Program-made: the position numbers and the translations under genes
DNA from: Cristatella mucedo
Taxonomy: Eukaryota; Bryozoa; Phylactolaemata; Cristatellidae
Assembly (NCBI GenBank): GCA_009760855.2
Contig: WPIO01000027.1
Coordinates: forward strand, 3,404,501-3,468,500
DNA length: 64,000 nt
Direction: 5' to 3'
In this document: positions 17,205 to 58,989 of the stretch, piece by piece
How the letters are laid out: the number at the start of each line of letters is the position of its first letter
Position numbering within the stretch: position 1 is the stretch's first letter
The notes under the pieces: generated by a model
Databases searched by the model: none
What the model saw: only the letters and a program-made list of their open reading frames with translations
Told to the model about the DNA's origin: nothing

Positions 17205-18960
17205 AATACATTTGTATAGTGCCCTCAGAGAACTCAATCTCTTTCTAGGCACTTTACATATGCTGTAAAGCAGTGGTTCTCAACCTGTCGATCGCGACCC
17301 CTTTGGGGGTCGAACGACCCTTTCACAGGGGTCGCCTAAGACCATCGGAAAACATGCATTTCCACATTTTGCACACAATAATTTTATGGTTGAGGGTCGC
17401 CACAACATGAGAAACTGCATTAAAGGGTCGCAACATTAGGAAGGTTGAGAACCACTGCTGTTAAGGAAGCATGATCATATGTTTACTGGTAGCATGCACA
17501 ATGTCAGCAAGCATATTATGGTTAGAGGTTACATGCACAGGGTCTGCATGCAAATATGGTTAGTGGCAGCATGCGAAGTGTCAGCACCCATGAGCACATA
17601 AAGGACGAATCACAAGGACCCACTAAATGCTGTGACAAATAGGTGCGTTTTTAGCTTCTTTTTAAATGTCGTCAAGTCAGGGGATATCGTGACATCAGTC
17701 GGGAGTAAGCTCTAGCTTATATACACTAAAGGCCTCGGTCATCAAAGGATTTGAGGTTTGTAGGAAGTGTAGCTAAACTATTTGATTAAGAAAAGCAGGT
17801 GGCACGATGCCTGTCCTGGTGGGGAAGTAGATTTGATAATTAGGCTGGAACTAAGGAATTAAGGGACCTAAAAGTGAGTGGCAGAACCTTGAAGTCGATG
17901 CGCTGCTGGATTGGGACCCAATGCAGGTCGGCAAGAATTGTTGTGATGTGGCGACTACAGGCAAGCCTACTACAGTGCGTACTACGTACTGTGCGTACTA
18001 CAGACAAGCCTAGCTGCTGAGTTTTGCACCAACTGTAAGCATCTGATTGCAGTAGGCATAGTACGGTTGGTGGTAACGTGCAGCATGTCAGCACGTATTG
18101 ATATATGCGACGTTCAAGGCAGATAAGGGTAGGTGTCGCGTCTTACATCAACTGCAAGTGGGTTGTTACACACCCCGGTAGACCAGCAAGCAGTGAGTTA
18201 CAGAAGCCGAGATGGAATGTCACAAATGCATGGATCAAATTGGATGTAGTACCTCAGTCTAAGGAAGCCCGAATTTTAGCAAGGTTACATTGGTGAAAGT
18301 AGGCAGGCTTGACTGTGGATCTGATGTGATCGTCTAATGAAAGGTCACTTTGGAACAAGAAACCTAGATTTCGTGCAGATGCAACAGGAGGTTTGCTGAC
18401 AGAGCTGATTTTTGAGCAGTTAGCTTTCCAATTTCTGATTCATGCTTGGTTTGCCCATAACCAGTAAGTTAGTTTTATCGTCGTTTAATTTGAGGAAGTT
18501 TGGTGCCATCCATGTGTGGATCTCAGCAGTGCATGCAGCAAGGGATTTGAGAGAATACTGTATGCTGGAGGACTGAGAGGGATCAACACAAATATACAAC
18601 TAATTGTTATCTGCTTAGAAGTGAAAGACTGGATGGTACTTGGCGATCACATAGACAAGAGGAAGAGTATAAACTGAAGAAAAGTGGACCAGTCACCGAC
18701 CCCTGAGTACCCCATACTGCAGTGATTCCTGGGATGATCTTTTTCTGTTTACATCAAATCAAAACTGTGTAGTCTCTCACTGAGATAAGACTTAAACCAT
18801 GGTATTGCAGTGCCAGTGAGATCCAGCCGAGATGCCAGGCACTCGCGAAAGTCTTGGTGATCAATAGTATCAAATGCTGACGAAAGATCAAGCAAAACAA
18901 GCTGAGAGACTTTAGCTAAGTCTGCATCCCTTAGAAAGTCGTTATAAACCACTTAAAGTT
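17205..18960 (-). mobile_element. LINE-A long fragment with nested SPIN-like MITE
   Basis: The reverse strand runs from the family 3' end (17,213-17,270) through the RT C-terminal tail (17,840-18,300) to the catalytic palm region. There, SQLVLLDLSSAFDTIDHQ is readable at about 18,850-18,910 and IPWFKSYLSERLHS just after. The copy is decayed by several shifts. It is interrupted at 17,271 by a hAT MITE. Confidence 0.85.
17271..17457. mobile_element. SPIN-like non-autonomous hAT transposon (MITE)
   Basis: This 187-bp element has perfect 16-bp terminal inverted repeats, CAGTGGTTCTCAACCT at the left and its reverse complement at the right. Its internal sequence (GGTCGAACGACCCTTTCACA, then GGTCGCCTAAGACCATCGG) matches what I recall of the SPIN_NA family, known for spread between distant animals. 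Flanks CTGTAAAG and CTGTTAAG form an 8-bp target duplication with one mismatch, as hAT elements make. Confidence 0.88.
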
Positions 18961-19129
18961 CCTCGGAAATTTCTTTGGGAAGATTGGTAGGAGACCGGTC
19001 TTTAAACACATTCAGCATTGTACATGCTCAAAGTTAACTCGGCCTATGGTGATGCTTTGTGACCACAAATATGTCGGTGGCTGGTGTACTCTGTTTGTTT
19101 ATATGAATGAATGTGTGTGCTGTAAAGAA

Positions 19130-19412
19130 TATATTAGCTGATTTAACAGCCTCGTTTGTATAGAGACAGAAGAGCCTAAAAGGCTGTCACCACCACTTGC
19201 AGTTGGCAATATAAATATCATGATTTTACTTACCATTCAATTGCATTTCACTTTGCAGCAAATGTAGAGCGCGTAGAAAGAGATTGAGTTCTCTGAGGGC
19301 GCTTTATCAAGTGCATTATTATTATTATTATAAATAATCGCCCACCACATGATTCGAATCCATGACCTCGGTCGTAAAGAGCATGCACCTTACCATGTGG
19401 GCTATCACGGCC
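19130..19412 (-). mobile_element. tRNA-derived SINE, split by a LINE-A tail
   Basis: The tRNA head is at 19,337-19,412 on the reverse strand, with a B box (GATTCGAATC) and an A-box-like GGGCCGTGATAGCCC region. The SINE body, including CTTGCAGTTGGCAATA, is at 19,130-19,217. The two parts are separated by a short LINE-A insertion. Confidence 0.65.
19218..19328 (+). mobile_element. LINE-A 3'-end insertion with 8-bp TSD
   Basis: Only the last 110 bases of the family and its ATT tail are present. TATAAATA flanks it (19,210-19,217 and 19,329-19,336), marking a very 5'-truncated insertion inside a SINE. Confidence 0.8.
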
Positions 19413-20063
19413 CAGTAATATATTGTCTGGGAAAGTGCCAAACTTTGACTTTATCCTACATCCCCTTGATTCCTAATAGTGACTCATTCTGGAATGTGCT
19501 TTCCAATGCCCGTGTGCCAGTTTATTTAGGAGTACTTTGAACAGCAGTAAGATAAGTGGGTGATTCATTCTTGCTGCATGCTTTGGCAGTGACCTCCTTG
19601 GAATACATTTATTCTCTTTGCTGAGTTTGCATTGGGAAGCTAGACTGGGTGCTTTTGGCTACCCCATATGCTTTAATAAAGGATTTATTGTGGTAGAGAT
19701 CTCATTGCCCAAGAACGCCCCTGGCTATATCTGTCCTCTGCTCATTTCTCGCTCAAGTCAGCTTAGCTTCGTCTTGCTGGGGGCAGCCTTGCAGTGCACA
19801 TTTCAATGAGAATACTTGTGCCTGTGCATGGTCATTTATATCTGTCTTTAACTCTTCTAAGCCACGAGGACTAAGTGGGTGTTTTGCTGGAGAGTTGGTC
19901 ATCATTAATTGCTTATTGACTGGTGTTAGAGTGCATTTTTCATCTGTTACCAGTTTTTAGTACGCGTTATCATCCGACGATGGCAACCCTGTCGACGATG
20001 GATGAGTCTTTGTTGCATTTCTTATCATTCCTACTGCTGTCTGCCTGACTTCGTCAGTGAACC

Positions 20064-47360
<27,297 letters not shown>

Positions 47361-47383
47361 CGACGGCATTAGCGGGCGACGGT

Positions 47384-47746
47384 TCACACGAGAACGGCCG
47401 TGGGGTTGGTGTTGGGCAGATTAGGAAGGGAAGAGAGGTCCTGCAGAGACGCACGGCCACTTGGCAAGAGGAGATGAGGCACTCCACCTGGCGGAGTCGA
47501 CAGAGCGACTGATGCTCGCTTGCTGTACTCGTGCTCTGGTGATGGACTAACACTGTCACAGCCTCGCCTGCCGCTGTGCAGCCACTGATGGCTCTGAGTA
47601 GCAACCTTGTTCAGGCGCTCAGCAGTGGACGAGTGGCTGAGTGTGTTAGACGCTCTGGCAGCTTGGAGCGCCGTGCAGGCCCTCAGCCCGGTCTCCTGCT
47701 GCTTTGACAAGCGATCATTACGACGTAGCCTCCGAATGGCTTCCAT
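47384..47746 (-). CDS. Possible exon or ORF, 120 codons, unknown
   Basis: A reverse-strand frame encodes a basic N-terminus (MEAIRRLRRNDRLSKQQ) and a Ser/Pro-rich tail, and is open further upstream. It is convergent with the golgin 3' end, only 24 bases away. Composition is not obviously artefactual, but I see no domain and no splice site I trust. Confidence 0.2.
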   Translation of the reverse strand: MEAIRRLRRNDRLSKQQETGLRACTALQAARASNTLSHSSTAERLNKVATQSHQWLHSGRRGCDSVSPSPEHEYSKRASVALSTPPGGVPHLLLPSGRASLQDLSSLPNLPNTNPTAVLV

Positions 47747-47749
47747 TGC

Positions 47750-50650
<2,901 letters not shown>

Positions 50651-51905
50651 CGGCTCTCGTGGGGGTGCATGCATGTCTTGGAAGTGCCTGCGGATGTCAC
50701 TTTGGTAGCGCCTGTTTTCAAAATTATGTGACTTTCTACTTCTAACATAGTGCCACTTCTCACGGATCATGTCAGTGTATTCCATCCGAGTGCACACTCA
50801 TATCTTCTAAATCGTCCCCGAAGGATATGTGCATCATTAGGCAATAAGCATGCGTGTAAGCAGCAACCCTCCTACACCGCAATTAGTGTCCTGAGCAGTC
50901 GAAGCAGTACAAGCAAGCCACTCGATAGCTGCTGTGCATGCCAAATTGGGGGGTCACGCGAGCACAGAGAGCCAGCAGAGCGGGGACTATACTACAATTG
51001 TCGGAATAGACTGCAGTCACCAGACAGACTGTCTGAGATCGCACGATGGCACCGGCTAACTAACTCCATTCATTGCTGAGTAAAATGGGTGGCACTGCCA
51101 GCATCACTCGCTGAGCATCGATGCGAAGCTGTCACGAATCAAGCATCCTCGTGGTACTAGCACACGTGTCAGCCTACGTTGATATGACTTAATTGAAAGG
51201 CTGCACAATAAACCTACTGCTGTCGCCGGCCTTGATAGCCAAAATGCAGCAGGTTGCTGACGAATACATGGAACTAGCAGTGTGTGCTGTGCTGTGCTGT
51301 GCACCTCCGAGAGCGACCTAGCACTGCTGACGGTACCAGTGCAATTAAGAAACAGCCCTGCATGCAAGGCACTTCGATGCTGCTATAATAAACCTACGTT
51401 TGGAGATGGTGGTTTTTGGCATGAAAGAACGACCCAAAGCACCAGAGAAAGGGGCCTGGTGCTGCCCAGGCTGGGAAATGGTGAAAGAATGTGTAGCATG
51501 CTGCCAGCAGGCAGCGGCTCACGTGATACAAAGTTTAACCTAGCTGGGCCACTAGCCTGGGGTCACTAGCCTAGGGCTTGTATTATGTGATACAGACGGC
51601 TGGGGGTAGCCCAATTGGCAGGGAGTTCTCACATACAAATGCACATACAGCCGCACGAAGTTGTCCCTTTACCCAGTTGCACAGCCACAAGCATCTCTAA
51701 AGATGGCCTGCTAGTGTTCCTGGCGACGAAGAACAGAGGCATCCAGCTGCCCTGTTTCCCAGATCGCTCGCTCGTGGCCAGAAGTATGGTCTCGATATAG
51801 CTCTCTAAGACCTGCACCAGAAAGACCCCTGGCCATGATCCGCTGTTGCCGTACTTCATAGCAAGCTGCAGGCAGTCGTCTCGGTATTCCTTGCCTTTCT
51901 TCGGT

Positions 51906-51913
51906 TTGTGTGT

Positions 51914-51964
<51 letters not shown>
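51906..51964. repeat. (GT)n microsatellite
   Basis: About 29 GT/TG units with one TCTG interruption. Confidence 0.97.
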
Positions 51965-51965
<1 letters not shown>

Positions 51966-52651
51966 ATGCGAGCCTGCGGGTGTGGTGTGTGCAAGTACAT
52001 GTGTGTAAACGTGATTAAATTATCTCATAGCATCTACGAGTGCTCAATAATAACAACTAAAAACAATTTAGTAACAACTAAACATGACAGGCTACTCTGC
52101 GTAAAGTTTCGCAAGTGTTGCTAAAGTGCCTAAAGAGCACAAATTAAGGCCGGTGGAAGGTCGAGTCAGGTAAGGGCCAGTTTGGGCACTTAAAATAGCG
52201 ATTACAATGACACCACTTTGCCAACCAAGCACACTAGCACAACTATGCAGTTTGTGTTCCAATAACTATGGCGATACTGCAGGACTACTGCTCCAGCGCT
52301 CCTGCTCCTGTTCATTGATGCTTTTGTCGGCAGACTTCACTAACAACCGAAATAGGTACGACTGCCAAGTGTTCTTAGTCGACCAGACGTTGGAAATTTT
52401 AATGCAGTGTGTGTAATCAATACTGGAGAAAATATACAAAAACCTACTTTGCGTCTAGTTCATTTGACTTCTTTCAGGACTTCGGGCCCAGACAGCTGTT
52501 TCGATTATTGTGGTCCATTACTCCCTTCTCCTATGATGTGATGAACCTTGGACCTTGGACAAATCCAGCTATAAGATGCAGTTCAGTAACATCAGCTAGT
52601 CCCTTGGGTAAGCCAAGCAAGTTACAGTGTGGCCTGTTGCCACTAGTATTC

Positions 52652-53715
52652 ATAATAATAATAATAATAATACATTTAATGTATGCCGTCAGAGAACTCT
52701 TTCTAGGCACTTTACATTTGCAGCAAAGGAAGCACGATTGAATGGTTAATGGTCGAAATCTGAATAAATAACAAGAATAACATGGCTAGGGATGACATGC
52801 ACAGGGTCAACATGCAAGTTTGGTAAGTGGCAGCATGCACAAGCAAATAAAGGACGAATCACGGGGACCCACTAAATGCTGTCATAAATAGATGCATTTT
52901 AGTTTATTTTTAAAATTGGACAAGTCAGGAGACGTCGTGATGCAGATTGGGAGTGTTCTAGGCTTTGTGGCCATACGAACTAAAGGCACGGTCTCCAAAG
53001 GAGATTAGTACGAAGTATGAGTAAACAGTTAGATTCCGAAAAGCAGGTGGTACGGTGCTTAGCCTGGTGGTGAAGTAGATCTGATATGTAGGCTGGAGCC
53101 AAAGAATGAAAGGACCTACAAGTGAGTGACAGAATCTTGAAGTCCATACGTTGCTTGACTGGGAGCCAGTGCAGGTCCACGAGAAGCGATATGATGTGGC
53201 AACTGCCCCACTCACGACAGACAAGCCTAGCTGAAGTTTTCCACCAGCTGTAAGCACCTGAGTGCACAGGACACTAGACAAGCAAGCAGTGAGCAAGCAG
53301 AAATCGAGACGGGATGTCATAAATGCATGGACCAATTGAGATGTGGCATCCCTGTCTTAACAAGCCTGAATTTCAGCAATCTTACGCAGCTGAAAGTAGG
53401 CAGACTTGATTATAGCTTATGTGGCCGTCCAATGAAAGGTCACTTTGAAACAGGACGCCTGGATTTCGTGCAGATTCAACAGGAGATATGCTGGCAGAGC
53501 CGATTTTTGGCGTTAGCCTTTCTAATTTCTGAATTACACTTAGTTTGCCCATAACTATTAAGTTGGTTTTAACATAATTCAATTTAAGAAAGTTTGCTGC
53601 CATCCAAATGAGGACGTCATCAATAGATGCATCAAAGAACTTCATAGCGTAGATGTCAGAAGGGGTGGTGTCGGCGGCGGCGGCCGAGGATACCGCTACC
53701 GAGGAGTCTGCAGAT
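52652..53715 (-). mobile_element. LINE-A 3' fragment
   Basis: AAT tail, family 3' end, RT C-terminal tail (LLVDLHWLPVKQRMDFKILS near 53,160) and thumb region to about 53,640. Frameshifted. Confidence 0.85.
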
Positions 53716-53997
53716 GGCCGCACGTGTAGAGCTTTGACCTTGCACTTGGGGTTCTGCCGAAAAGCAGGGCCGCAGCGACCGCATTTTTAATGATTTTGAT
53801 GAGTCTAGGTGATTCCAGGGACGTCACCAGCCAGCCAGCTCGTAGTGCTGCACTTTTCCTTCCTGTGTATTAGTCGAATTGTACATATGTTAATCCCTTT
53901 TCTACTCTTCCTGGTTCACTTGGACCTTTCGTCAGTAATGTAATGTAATGTATCTCCTTCTGCAACTCCACAAAGCCATAGTGACTGAATGTGAATG

Positions 53998-54270
53998 TTA
54001 TGCAGAAGAGTTTTGTATAGCGCACTCAAAGCCTACGTAGCTTTCGGTACGCATTCTATAGCCAACAGACTTCATCTCATGCAAAAAAGACAAAGTGAGA
54101 AGCATAGCTGAGTCAGGAGAGCAGTTGAGGTGGTGAATAACACGGAAGTAGCAGCTCGGGACGGCTGGAAAGAATGTGCCATAGCCGGCAGCAGGAGAGT
54201 AACTGCCATTGCGTAAGAATCGTAGAAGTGGGTTCCACAGTAAACAAGAGTCGGAGAATTTGTGGTGCAT
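53998..54270 (-). mobile_element. LINE-B 3'-end fragment
   Basis: TAGCGCACTCAAAGCCTACG and the shared GCCAACAGACTTCATCTC motif; same order as other LINE-B ends. Confidence 0.65.
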
Positions 54271-55374
54271 TATTATCTCCGCATTCGGAGTGCCCGAACT
54301 GTCTCCAAAAATTGACGTTGAGAGACTTGCACCGTCAACGCCCAAGCAAATTCGTGACAACAACGGCAGCTTTGACCCTTTCGAGTCACCCTTACCGGAA
54401 GGCCACAAGTCCTGATCCCAGCTGCCCAGGAGTAGTAACATCTGGCCACGTAATGCATAATGCAAGCTACTTAGGAGAGTGCCAGTGAGTTGTAAGCCTG
54501 AGGTACAAAAGATCAGCAAGCATCTCCCTTGCTGCAGATGCCAGAAATCTGGCGAGCGAGCGTAGCCACCCATCACTTCATCAGTCAATACTTGATTCAT
54601 CTCAGGGATTATCTCGCCAACTTCACGATCAGCATAAACCTCCCAGGAATGCAGACTTAGGCGAAGTCTCTCTGCTTTCTTTGCTTGCTCACTCGGCAGC
54701 GTTTGCTTGGTGCTATTTATTTATCACCAAGCCTTTCTCGGGCGCCTCTCATCTCACCTCCGTATGCTGTTTGATATGGTGCACATTGCATAATACAAGC
54801 TCGGCATTGTAGCTCCCCAATTTCTATCCTGAATTACCGGAAATTGAGATAAGTCGCCTCAGTCGGACAGCAATTGCAGAATAACAATCACAAGAGCTGC
54901 AGTCGCCCTAGCTTAGTTAATCAAGAAGCTGGCCAATGCAGTGGAAAATGTAAGCAGTGCCGCTGGCTTACCAGTAGTTGTCAACGCTGAAGTTTGGATT
55001 GGTGGTGCTAAAACGAAATGCACTAACGTGACCTGACAATCGCGCTAGCTCAGCAGAATGGAGCTCACTGACCTTTCACTGATCTTTCCATTGATAAAGG
55101 AAAGGCTGATAAAGGATAGCCTCGACCTAGAGTAAAATAGAAGCTAGCCGTTTCAACATCCTCAATTACGTGCACGGTGGTAGAAGAGTCTTGGCGTCTC
55201 TCTCTTCGATTTAAGGTAGTAAAAGACCTACGATTGGGGTGATGAAGTGAGCAGGATACCCGCCGGTCAAAGGCCCGCCGGATAAGGATGTTGAACTTAG
55301 ACCATCCGAACTCCTTCGAATCGAAATGACGACCACAGCCACTACAAAGTCATTCTCGAGTTGCCCCATATGCC

Positions 55375-55720
55375 AGACCTGCAAGTTAAATCAGGAGCTA
55401 ATTCAGCGGCCTCATGTATACATCAAGCGACAGAAGAGCCTTAGTGGCTTCCGAAATCTCCCGACCCACTCCTTGCAGCGCCGCGCCGGCAACGAAGAGT
55501 TGCCCACCGCATGATTCGAACCCTGAACCTGGGTCTTGTGCAGTGCAATCGCTCCGCCCACCGCCCTTCGGCCCTTCCTCCTTTTCCGCTATAGCGTCCT
55601 TCTTGGCGCGGCGCTCGCTTCGCTGATTCTGTATCGCCAACTGCAAGCGGCCGCGCTAGCCGCTACGGCTTTTCTGCCGCTATACAAATGAGGCTGTTAA
55701 ATCTAAGCTAAGATTTTATT
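55375..55720 (-). mobile_element. SINE cluster
   Basis: A reverse copy (body at 55,400-55,480, B box GATTCGAACCCTG near 55,513) is followed by plus-oriented body sequence (TATCGCCAACTGCAAGCGGC near 55,631, then ACAAATGAGGCTG). At least two copies are joined or one is rearranged. Confidence 0.6.
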
Positions 55721-55784
55721 TTTTCTAATCGCGTGACGACAACATTCACTCCTCAGTTCGTGTTAAAAAAATGTATGCATAACT

Positions 55785-55850
55785 CATTTGTATAGCGCCA
55801 TAAGAGAACCTAATCTTTATTCAGGCACTTTGTATATGCCACGGGGCTCG
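55785..55850 (-). mobile_element. LINE-A 3'-end scrap
   Basis: TTGTATAGCGCCATAAGAGA and TCAGGCACTTTGTATATGCC match the degenerate family end. Confidence 0.55.
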
Positions 55851-55955
55851 AGCCCATGACCTCGGCCAGACCTTGGTCGGGGCGAGCACCTTAACCGCTG
55901 GGCCGAAGGCGGTGCGAAAGCACCGCCTTCGGCCCAGCGGTTAAGGTGCTCGCTA
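55850..55955. mobile_element. Head-to-head SINE heads forming a perfect hairpin
   Basis: A reversed tRNA-like head (55,850-55,915) faces a plus head (55,920-55,953). The arms 55,882-55,915 and 55,920-55,953 are perfect 34-bp reverse complements around a GAAA loop. The A-box sequence GCCCAGCGGTTAAGGTGCTC is intact. Confidence 0.85.
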
Positions 55956-56139
55956 ACGACAGCCACCTCACCGTCGGTAGCAAGCAGCAGCCGGAGGCCA
56001 GGCGGCGGCGCGGCTTAGCTGCGAGCTGCGAGCTGCTCGCGAAGCGGGGCGACGGCGCAAGCTGTCCCGCAGCGCTCCTCCTCCGGCACGCTCGGCCCCG
56101 TGCAGCAGCTCCTTCTGCTGCGCTGGCTGAGCTGAGAGG

Positions 56140-56336
56140 ACAGGCGGACACAGACAGACAGAGACAGAAGGAGAGGGAGGGAGAGAAAGAGAGGAGAAAG
56201 AAAGAGCATGAGAGAGAGGGGAGAGAGTAGAGAGAGAGAGAGAAAGAGAGAGGGCGAGAGAGAGTGAGAAGGGGGGAGAGAGTGAGAAGGGGGAGAGAAA
56301 GAGAGAGAGAGGGTGTGAGCGAGGGGGAGAGAGAGG

Positions 56337-56367
<31 letters not shown>

Positions 56368-56617
56368 AGGGGGAGAAAGAGTGAGAAGGGGGAGAAAGAG
56401 TGAGAAGGGGGAGAAAGAAAGAAAGAAGAGAGAGCGAGAGAGAAAGAGATGGAGGGAGAGAAAGGAGAGAGAGCGAGAGATAGAGAGAGAGGAGGGAGAG
56501 AGACAGAGGAGTGCGAGCAAGAGAAAGAGAGAGAGAGAGAGAGAGGGAGATAGAGAGAGATAGAGATAGATAGAGAGAGAGAGAGAGAGGAGAGAGAGAG
56601 GAGAGAGAGAGGAGAGA
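56140..56617. repeat. Long purine (GA) tract
   Basis: About 480 bases of GAGA/GGGA-rich sequence. Long frames in it are simple-repeat artefacts. Confidence 0.95.
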
Positions 56618-56704
56618 GCTGCAGCACCGGCCGAGGTGGACGGCGCCGGCCTTTCTCGGTCGTTGGTCATTTGTTGCTGGGCCGCCTCCGCGAATCCGGT
56701 AGAA

Positions 56705-56752
56705 CGCGGTGCGAAAGCACCACCTTCGGCCCAGTGGTTAAGGTGCTCTGTT
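56705..56752 (+). mobile_element. SINE head fragment
   Basis: CGGTGCGAAAGCACC is followed by CTTCGGCCCAGTGGTTAAGG, repeating the same junction as the 55,915 hairpin. Confidence 0.6.
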
Positions 56753-57534
56753 TCAATGAATTTAACTATTGCTGTCTAGCACCCCCTCCGTCAGCGTCCC
56801 AACTGCCCTTACCGTCCGCTCGCCTTATCCTTATCCTAATCCCGCCTTATCCTTAACCTTATCCTAATCCAGCCTGCCACAGGCGGGCTGCGTCAAGTCA
56901 AGGCTGAGCCCGACCTGCTACGCAGCATCAAGGACAAGCCAGAGTGCCGTGGCTGAGCACCGGCACACTATAAGGCCACTCACATGTCAGGTGTCTAAAA
57001 GAGAGTACTGTTCAGAAATGAGAAGGCAATTTTTGTAAACTCTTATAGCCACAGTCTAAACCTGGCAGGAGTTCATGGTGCAATTCCAAGCTTCCGTTGT
57101 CATGACCTTTTTTGGGAACAATAGAGAGCACCTACTTATCATTTTCAAGATCAGTTTTGAGGTGGGAAGAACTAAAGAAAGTCTCAGCCATCACTGTCAA
57201 ACGTGACTCACCAACAAGGTGATAGAGTTGAGGCTGTGTAAGCTATCAATGATGGACTGAACAACACTAGGTTTTTTGGAACAACTGTCTGAGGACATAA
57301 GTGGAACACTTTAAATATAAAGTGAAGCTGGAAGTTGACTATATTGTATTTTGAAATTAAACTGTTTGGCTCTGTTGCCATTTTGGTACAACATCCTAAA
57401 GAAGTGTTGTGTTCTTTAGGCGAAATGCCGCTAAGAAATACACACTTGAAATTAGTCAAGTTTTAATGAGGAACAGAGCGCTAAGCAGTAGCTCCAGAGA
57501 TCGTGTGTAAGTGTCGTAGGGCGGCCGGCCTACA

Positions 57535-57960
57535 TAATAATAATAATAATGCACTTGATAAAGCGCCCACAGAGAACTCAATCTCTTTCTAGGCGCTTTA
57601 CATTTGCTGCAAAGGAAACGCGATCGAATGGTGAGTAGTATCATATTTGATAAACAACATGAATAACAAGGTTAGGGGTGACATGAACAAGGTCAGCATG
57701 CAAGTGCGGTTAGTGGCAGCATGCACAGTGTCAGCACGCATAAGCACATCAAGGACGAATCACAGGGACCCACTAAATTCTCTCCTAAATAGGTGTGTTC
57801 TTAAGTTTTTTTTAATGTGGTCAAGTCATGGGATGTACTGATGCAAGTCGGGAGGGAGTTCCAGGTTTTGGGGTCAAGTCCTGGGATGTACTGATGCAAG
57901 TCGGGAGGGAGTTCCAGGTTTTGGGAGCATACGAACTAAATGCACGGTCTCCAAGGATTT
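57535..57960 (-). mobile_element. LINE-A 3' fragment with internal duplication
   Basis: AAT tail, GATAAAGCGCCCACAGAGAA end and the RT tail region. A 53-bp tandem duplication (57,821-57,873 and 57,874-57,926) lies within it. Confidence 0.88.
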
Positions 57961-58524
57961 ATACCATATCTATCATATTTAGGATATATACCATATCTAC
58001 GGTACGGGTGCGCCGGGGCGGGTCCACTGCTGATTGACAGTAGTGGTAAGACAAAAGGGCGGGATGAATAGTCAGCTGCACGTTTCGGTGCGGTAGATGA
58101 CATCACAACATGAAGATTGACTGCGTTCAGAAAAGACTGCAGGATCCAAAGATGAACTTATAAGGTGCCTCGTGCGACCGCCACTCTCTTGAGACTGAGT
58201 TGTCAAGATTTCGAAAAAACTCTTGGCAGAAATCCCTACTAGAGGCCAAAATGGGATGTGAATGGTGGGAAGTTGCAGTCGAACGAAGAAACCGCCGAAG
58301 GACACAGATTCCTGAAGAACTCTCTCGAAATGTCGGTCTCGTGACAGAGGAGGAGATTTCAAGAGTCGTAAAGAACAGCATAGACTATCGAGTAAGGAAA
58401 TTGCAACTAGCTGTTCCAGATTCACAGATCTTGATGCCAAATTTTTCTTTTGGAGGTTGGGAAGCTTTTGAAGACACTTGACCAGACCAAACTCCGCCAG
58501 CAATGTCTAGATCTTTGAAGCTCC

Positions 58525-58881
58525 TACTGTTCAGATATTGATGGAACAGAGCTGCACAACGAAATATGTGACTGCACAATCATTCCTGTCACGCGTCATG
58601 ACTCGGCAATAAAGACACCACTGGAACCCATGTCTTTCATTGTCAGTTACGGAGAAGATGTGTCTCCTAATTTGAGAGTTGCCTTGCAAGTTCTTCTCGC
58701 CATAGCTGCATCGGTAGCCAGTTGTGAACGTTCCTTTGGAAAGTTGAAGATAATCCTGTCTTATCTAAGAGCTTTAATGGGGCAAGATCGGCTCTCTGAT
58801 TTTGCCTTGTTAAGTATAAAGAAAGAAACAATGCAAACTATTGACTTTCAAACTGTAATAGACCAGTTTGCCACGTTCTAA
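58525..58881 (+). pseudogene. hAT transposase C-terminal dimerisation region
   Basis: An open frame from about 58,525 to the stop at 58,879-58,881 encodes DIDGTELHNEI, then SVASCERSFGKLKIILSYLR and MGQDRLSDFALLSIKKE. This is the classic hAT C-terminal dimerisation motif of ZMYM1-like transposases. The upstream frame at 58,200-58,481 (WWEVAVERRNRRRTQIPEEL) may belong to the same decayed copy, but I do not recognise it. Confidence 0.8.
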
Positions 58882-58989
58882 GCAAATTCACCTAAGTTGA
58901 AGCCGCAATAGATACCTTGTACCTTTACTAAAGTTAATAAAACTCACTCCGTTCGATATGCCTGTTAGCGTTCTTCTGTGGTGGAGCTA

